The notes under the pieces are model-generated. The model was given only the letters and a program-made list of their open reading frames with translations, made no database searches and had not been told where the DNA came from. The translations under genes and the position numbers were made by a program. Shown here piece after piece: positions 60,132-64,000 of a stretch of 64,000 bases of DNA (the first letter of the stretch is position 1; every line of letters begins with the position of its first letter). The stretch is from Candidatus Saccharibacteria bacterium UBA1103. Its GTDB lineage: Bacteria; Patescibacteriota; Saccharimonadia; Saccharimonadales; Saccharimonadaceae. The stretch is taken from assembly GCA_002313515.1 (NCBI GenBank), contig DCBQ01000004.1:1-64000 (forward strand), read 5' to 3'.

Positions 60132-61159
60132 ATATTAAGCAGATGACTGCGGCGATTCACGCCTTGGCCGAGGAAAAGAACTTGACTGAGGACGAAGTTG
60201 TATCGGCAATCGAGACTGCGATTGCTGCGGCTTGGCGCCGTGATAATGGCGATCGTGACATGAACGTGCGGGCAATCCTGAATCAGAATGATGGTACAGC
60301 CAAGATTATCGTGCATTGGGACGTGGTTGAAGAGCCAGAAGGCGCAGGCCAGATTAGTCTAGAAAAGGCCAAGGAGATTGATAAGGATGCACTACTAAAT
60401 GGCCAGATTGAGCAGGAATATGAAGCAACTACTTTTGGCCGGGTGGCAGCTATGACGGCAAAGCAGGTTCTAGTGCAGAAGCTACGTGAATTTGAGCGCG
60501 AGTCAGTAGCACGCGAGTACGACGACAAGGTGGGCACTTTGGTTACTGGCGCTATTACCCGAATTGAACCACGCGTGGTACGAATTGAACTAGGTCGGGG
60601 TGAAGGTATTATGCCGGCTAGCGAGCAGATTCCGGGCGAGCGCCTGGTAGTTGGCAATCGCATTCGTGTACTACTAAAGAACATTGACCGCGACAACAAC
60701 CGTGGTCCAACTATTATTCTGTCGCGCGGCGATGCGGACTTTGTAAAATTGCTGTTTGAGCAGGAAGTGCCAGAGATTGAGACCGGTGCCGTAGAAATTA
60801 AGGGCATTGCTCGCGAGGCTGGCCGCCGTACTAAGATCGCAGTCTACAGTAGCAACAATGAAATTGACCCCGTGGGTACATTTGTCGGTTCGAAGGGTAT
60901 TCGGGTGCAGGCAGTCATGAATGAGATTGGCGATACTGAAAAGATTGATATCGTAACTTACGATACAGATATTCGTAACTATATCGCTAATGCCTTAAGC
61001 CCAGCCGAGATTAACAGCATTGAGCTAGATGATGATGCTAAAACAGCTAAGGTCATCGTGCCGGCCAATCAGCAGTCAGTAGCCATTGGTAAGCAGGGAC
61101 AAAATGTGCGTTTAGCTTCGGTTCTAACTGGCTACAAGCTAGATATTGCTACAGAATAG
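60119..61159 (+). CDS. nusA: Transcription factor NusA
   Basis: 346 aa; binds RNA polymerase and nascent RNA in pausing, termination and antitermination. N-terminal domain 1-130, S1 domain about 135-200 (GTLVTGAITRIEPRVVRIELG), two KH domains about 230-346 (IDPVGTFVGSKGIRVQ and VAIGKQGQNVRLA). The C-terminal acidic repeats are absent, as in Gram-positives. AAAGGAGAAGT before the ATG. Translation is coupled to the secreted repeat protein by a 13-nt overlap, an odd partner. Confidence 0.96.
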   Translation: MEGLNIKQMTAAIHALAEEKNLTEDEVVSAIETAIAAAWRRDNGDRDMNVRAILNQNDGTAKIIVHWDVVEEPEGAGQISLEKAKEIDKDALLNGQIEQEYEATTFGRVAAMTAKQVLVQKLREFERESVAREYDDKVGTLVTGAITRIEPRVVRIELGRGEGIMPASEQIPGERLVVGNRIRVLLKNIDRDNNRGPTIILSRGDADFVKLLFEQEVPEIETGAVEIKGIAREAGRRTKIAVYSSNNEIDPVGTFVGSKGIRVQAVMNEIGDTEKIDIVTYDTDIRNYIANALSPAEINSIELDDDAKTAKVIVPANQQSVAIGKQGQNVRLASVLTGYKLDIATE

Positions 61160-61199
61160 TGTAAAGCTTTCGATTTCTGAATAAATGCGAAATACAGAA

Positions 61200-61226
61200 T
61201 TAGCACTCTAGACAATAGAGTGCTAA
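61200..61226. promoter_or_regulatory. CIRCE element (HrcA operator)
   Basis: Perfect TTAGCACTC-N9-GAGTGCTAA, the classic heat-shock operator of HrcA. The -35 of the clpC promoter (TAGACA, 61209-61214) lies inside its spacer, so HrcA binding would block RNA polymerase. hrcA is not in the window. Confidence 0.95.
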
Positions 61227-61237
61227 TTTGCTAATAT
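61209..61237 (+). promoter_or_regulatory. clpC promoter (leaderless type)
   Basis: TAGACA (61209-61214), 17-nt spacer, TAATAT (61232-61237), ending 6 nt before the ATG at 61244. Confidence 0.7.
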
Positions 61238-61243
61238 GGAATT

Positions 61244-63733
61244 ATGGAATTTAATAAGAAACTCACTGATGACGCTAGAGCATCTCTCGTACACGCAGAG
61301 ATGTTCGCGGATTTGTCTAACTCTAAGCAGGTTGGGACTGAACATATCCTACTAGGCATGATGAATCAGGTTACATCTGTGGCGTGCAAGATTCTGGGTG
61401 AGGCTGGTGTAAATTTCGGTGACCTAGCTTCGCTAATGAACTTAGCACCAGCAACCATCGTGCGTGCGGGCGGTCAGAGCAAGGGTTTCTCGGATGCGCT
61501 TAAGATGACCTTAAGGGTGGCAGCTGAGGTGGCTACTCAGTACCATCAGGACTGCTGTGGCACGGAGCATATCTTGTTCAGCTTGATGACGCAGACCAAC
61601 TCGACGGCCTATCAATTGCTAACCAAGCTAGGTGTTGACACGATGGAGATTATGGCTAGCTTGAACGACTATTTAGAGGGAACCAACCGATCGGATACCG
61701 AGGCGGCGGATGCGTCGCGTCTGAACATTAAGCGCAACGTTCAGGGTGGTAGCTTTCTGGCTAAATATTCGCGTGATCTGACTAAGATGGCTAAAGATGG
61801 TAAACTTGATCCAGTTATTGGTCGAAATCGTGAGATTGAACGCATGATTACCATCTTAAGTCGTCGTACTAAGAATAACCCCGTGCTAATCGGTGAAGCT
61901 GGCGTGGGTAAAACGGCAGTAGTTGAGGGCTTAGCAGAGAAGATTGCCGGTGGTGATGTGCCAAGCTTTATTGCCGATAAGAAAATTATTCAACTGGATT
62001 TAGCAGCGCTACTGGCGGGTACTAAATTCCGGGGTGAGTTTGAGGATCGCTTGAAGCGCGTAATCAATGAGGTTAAAAAAGATAAGGACCTGATAGTCTT
62101 TATTGACGAGCTACACCTACTGATTGGCACGGGCTCTGGTAATGATGGCGCTATGGATGCAGCTAACATTCTAAAGCCGGCCTTGAGTCGGGGCGATTTT
62201 CGTCTAATTGGTGCTACTACTAGCGACGAATATCGTAAGTTTATCGAGAAGGACTCAGCCTTAACTCGACGTTTCCAGGAAATTATGGTTAACGAACCTA
62301 GTGTATCAGATACTATTAAAATCCTGCAGGGCTTAGCACCAAAGTACGAAGAGCATCATCACGTTAAGATTAGCGAGAATATTATTAAAGAAGCGGTGCG
62401 TTTGAGCCAGCGCTATCTGCCTGAGCGCAAACAGCCAGACAAGGCGTTAGACGTGATTGACGAGACGGCAGCGAGGGTGCATATTGCCAATGCTACTAGT
62501 AAAGTTTCGCAGGATTTGGCTAAGTTTAAGGCTGAAGCCGGACGCTTAAATGCTGAAATGGAATCGGCAGTCAATGACGAGAACTATGAGAAGGCTGCTC
62601 TGCTCAAGATGCGCGTTAGCCGCTTGAACGAGCAGATCGAAAAACTGGAGCAAGACGAACATGCCGGTGCGGCTTCAGCTGTTAAGTTAAATGATGTCGC
62701 ACGGACCGTTAGTGTGATGACAGGCATACCACTAGAGCAGTTACAACGTGATGAAGCGGTTAAACTGGCTAATCTAGAGAAGCGCTTAGGCAAGCGTATT
62801 ATTGGGCAGAAGCAAGCGGTGGCGGCGGTGGCCGATGCAATTCGTCGTTCACGGGCGGGGATTTCCGACCCGCGGCGACCGATTGGCTCGTTTATCTTCC
62901 TTGGGCCAACGGGCGTGGGCAAGACTGAGCTAGCTAAAGTGCTGGCGGATGAAGTCTTTGGTAGCCGTAAGAACTTGATTAAGATTGATATGAGTGAATT
63001 TGGCGAACGTCATACGGTAGCACGTCTAGTGGGCGCACCGGCTGGCTATGTTGGCTACGATGATGGTGGTACGCTGACCGAAAAGGTGCGTCGCCAACCA
63101 TATTCAGTGATCTTGTTTGATGAGATTGAGAAAGCTCATCCAGAGGTCTTTAACATTCTGTTGCAGATTCTAGAAGATGGTACGCTAACTGATGGCCACA
63201 ACAAGACCGTGGATTTCCGCAACTGTGTAATTATCTTGACTAGTAACATAGGTGCTAACGAAATGACGACCAATAAGGTGGGCTTTGTGGCTAGCGACGT
63301 GCCAGATAATGGCCATCGTGTTCAAGATCGCAATGAGGTAATGAGTTTGCTACAGCAGAAGATGCGGCCAGAGCTATTGAACCGTTTTGATGAAATCATC
63401 ATGTTTAATGCGCTGACGCGTGCCGAGGTAAATCAAATCTTCGACCTGATGATTGACGACCTGAATAAGCGATTAGCTGTTAAGGGCGTTGGCCTAACAG
63501 TTAGTAGTCGAGTCAAGCGTAATCTAGTAGATAAAGGCTTCAATGCTAAATACGGTGCTCGACCGCTACGGCGGGTGATCCAGAAGAGTCTGGAACACTT
63601 ACTGGCCGAACAGTTGATTCGGGGTGATATCAAGCGCGGAGATATGGTGCGTGCAACAATGAAAGATGGTGAAATCGTCCTGCAGTCCGAGAAAGAGTCG
63701 GCGTCGACTAAGTCGAACAAAGTTGCGGTATAA
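61244..63733 (+). CDS. clpC: ATP-dependent Clp protease ATPase, ClpC type
   Basis: 829-aa double AAA+ unfoldase delivering proteins to ClpP or disaggregating them. Clp_N repeats at 1-145, Walker A1 GEAGVGKT (217-224), VFIDELHLLIGTG, a middle region with a UVR-like segment (NDENYEKAALLKMRV), Walker A2 GPTGVGKTELAK, LFDEIEKAHPEV and the D2 C-terminal domain (FNAKYGARPLRRVIQ). Leaderless promoter under CIRCE. The stop overlaps the radA promoter. No mcsA/mcsB or ctsR genes are next to it, in contrast to Firmicutes. Confidence 0.95.
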   Translation: MEFNKKLTDDARASLVHAEMFADLSNSKQVGTEHILLGMMNQVTSVACKILGEAGVNFGDLASLMNLAPATIVRAGGQSKGFSDALKMTLRVAAEVATQYHQDCCGTEHILFSLMTQTNSTAYQLLTKLGVDTMEIMASLNDYLEGTNRSDTEAADASRLNIKRNVQGGSFLAKYSRDLTKMAKDGKLDPVIGRNREIERMITILSRRTKNNPVLIGEAGVGKTAVVEGLAEKIAGGDVPSFIADKKIIQLDLAALLAGTKFRGEFEDRLKRVINEVKKDKDLIVFIDELHLLIGTGSGNDGAMDAANILKPALSRGDFRLIGATTSDEYRKFIEKDSALTRRFQEIMVNEPSVSDTIKILQGLAPKYEEHHHVKISENIIKEAVRLSQRYLPERKQPDKALDVIDETAARVHIANATSKVSQDLAKFKAEAGRLNAEMESAVNDENYEKAALLKMRVSRLNEQIEKLEQDEHAGAASAVKLNDVARTVSVMTGIPLEQLQRDEAVKLANLEKRLGKRIIGQKQAVAAVADAIRRSRAGISDPRRPIGSFIFLGPTGVGKTELAKVLADEVFGSRKNLIKIDMSEFGERHTVARLVGAPAGYVGYDDGGTLTEKVRRQPYSVILFDEIEKAHPEVFNILLQILEDGTLTDGHNKTVDFRNCVIILTSNIGANEMTTNKVGFVASDVPDNGHRVQDRNEVMSLLQQKMRPELLNRFDEIIMFNALTRAEVNQIFDLMIDDLNKRLAVKGVGLTVSSRVKRNLVDKGFNAKYGARPLRRVIQKSLEHLLAEQLIRGDIKRGDMVRATMKDGEIVLQSEKESASTKSNKVAV

Positions 63734-63734
63734 T
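63729..63734 (+). promoter_or_regulatory. radA leaderless -10 box
   Basis: TATAAT across the clpC stop codon, 7 nt before the radA ATG. Confidence 0.6.
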
Positions 63735-63741
63735 AGACTAA

Positions 63742-64000
63742 ATGGTAAAAGCGAGGAGCAAATATGTCTGCCAGCAGTGCGGTACCAGCTATCCGAAGTG
63801 GTCGGGTAAGTGTGAAAACTGCGGAGCTTGGAATAGCCTGGTTGAACAGACGCCAGTGGCCGAGGGTAAATCAGCAGTAGCACGTTCGGCGGGTAAGAAG
63901 ATTGAGGCTGAACGGATTCGTGATGTGCGGGTAGATAAGGTTTCGACCCGCATTAACACGGGCTTTCTAGACTTAGATAACGTGCTGGGTGGCGGTCTAA
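63742..64000 (+). CDS. radA: DNA repair protein RadA/Sms, N-terminal part (3' cut by window)
   Basis: First 86 residues of a RecA-like branch-migration protein. The zinc finger is visible: YVCQQCG (C10, C13) and KCENCGAW (C25, C28). The RecA-core entry STRINTGFLDLDNVLGGGL follows at the window end. The Walker A motif lies beyond the window. clpC-radA adjacency is also known in Gram-positives. Confidence 0.93.
   Translation, partial: MVKARSKYVCQQCGTSYPKWSGKCENCGAWNSLVEQTPVAEGKSAVARSAGKKIEAERIRDVRVDKVSTRINTGFLDLDNVLGGGL

Noticed and set aside
1..64000. Possible UGA recoding (glycine), as in Gracilibacteria
   Set aside because: Several genes (sufC, sufB, tpiA, folD, dnaE and others) end at TGA at the expected protein end with the next gene starting on it, and internal TGA is absent from conserved genes.
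1..64000. CRISPR arrays, rRNA genes, tmRNA, RNase P RNA or prophage genes
   Set aside because: No regularly spaced repeats, no conserved core sequences of these RNAs and no phage structural or integrase genes were seen.

Overview
The window looks like a chromosomal segment of a small-genome Patescibacteria/CPR bacterium, most likely Candidatus Saccharibacteria (TM7). This is inference from gene content, not from a marker gene. Supporting signs are compact, overlapping genes, short versions of core proteins (NusA of 346 aa without C-terminal repeats, UvrC of 506 aa, a 169-aa SufD-like protein), an RNase HII-YraN fusion, a split transketolase, sortase-type surface proteins and many single-pass membrane proteins of unknown function. 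TAA, TAG and TGA all act as ordinary stops, which argues against the UGA-recoding lineages (Gracilibacteria, Absconditabacteria).

Layout. 1-690: end of a DUF11-repeat surface protein. 691-4773 (minus): a SUF iron-sulfur operon, sufC-sufB-mini sufD-sufS-sufU. 4978-7749: anaerobic ribonucleotide reductase nrdD and its activase nrdG, divergent from suf, with NrdR-like boxes between them. 7756-11476: an accessory island holding a RelB/YafQ-type toxin-antitoxin pair with a frameshifted toxin, a decayed second copy of the nrdG 3' end, a structured leader and a type II restriction-modification pair. It ends at tRNA-Arg(CCG). 11632-16001: UvrA-like ATPase, tRNA-Arg(UCG), folD, a nested palindrome and tRNA-Glu. 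16041-21378: response regulator, then pyk-pgk-tpiA. 21396-28791: uvrD/pcrA, a G5/lysozyme-like secreted protein, rsmA, uvrC (minus) and obg. 28825-34326: secreted and membrane proteins, lepB, cysteine desulfurase, a DUF218 protein and mnmA. 34404-35838: rplS and the rnhB-yraN fusion. 35967-42879: pepN, a phospholipase D-like protein, ppa and a bifunctional rsh. 42995-50333: an RCC1-repeat surface protein, then gapA-nudix-like-rpiB-rpe-tktN-tktC-pfkB. 50342-57587: uvrB, small envelope proteins and dnaE. 57981-64000: SdrD_B-like surface protein, nusA, a CIRCE-controlled clpC and the start of radA.

How the genes fit together. Lower glycolysis (gapA, pgk, tpiA, pyk) and the non-oxidative pentose phosphate branch (rpiB, rpe, split transketolase) lie in two clusters. 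They are joined by a PfkB-family sugar or nucleoside kinase. The SUF operon would supply clusters for NrdG, while the second cysteine desulfurase sits two genes before the tRNA thiolase MnmA. uvrB, uvrC, a UvrA-like paralog, uvrD/pcrA, radA and dnaE form a dispersed repair and replication set.

Regulation. Many genes carry a -10 hexamer (often TGn-extended) ending only 6-8 nt before the start codon, which predicts leaderless mRNAs. Genes with a real leader and a Shine-Dalgarno site (nrdD, gapA, rplS, ppa) are the minority at operon heads. This pattern resolved several start codons (pepN, tktN). The most unusual regulatory region is the leader of the methyltransferase gene (8836-9036), where one sequence arm can pair with either of two partners, the second lying directly beside the ribosome binding site.
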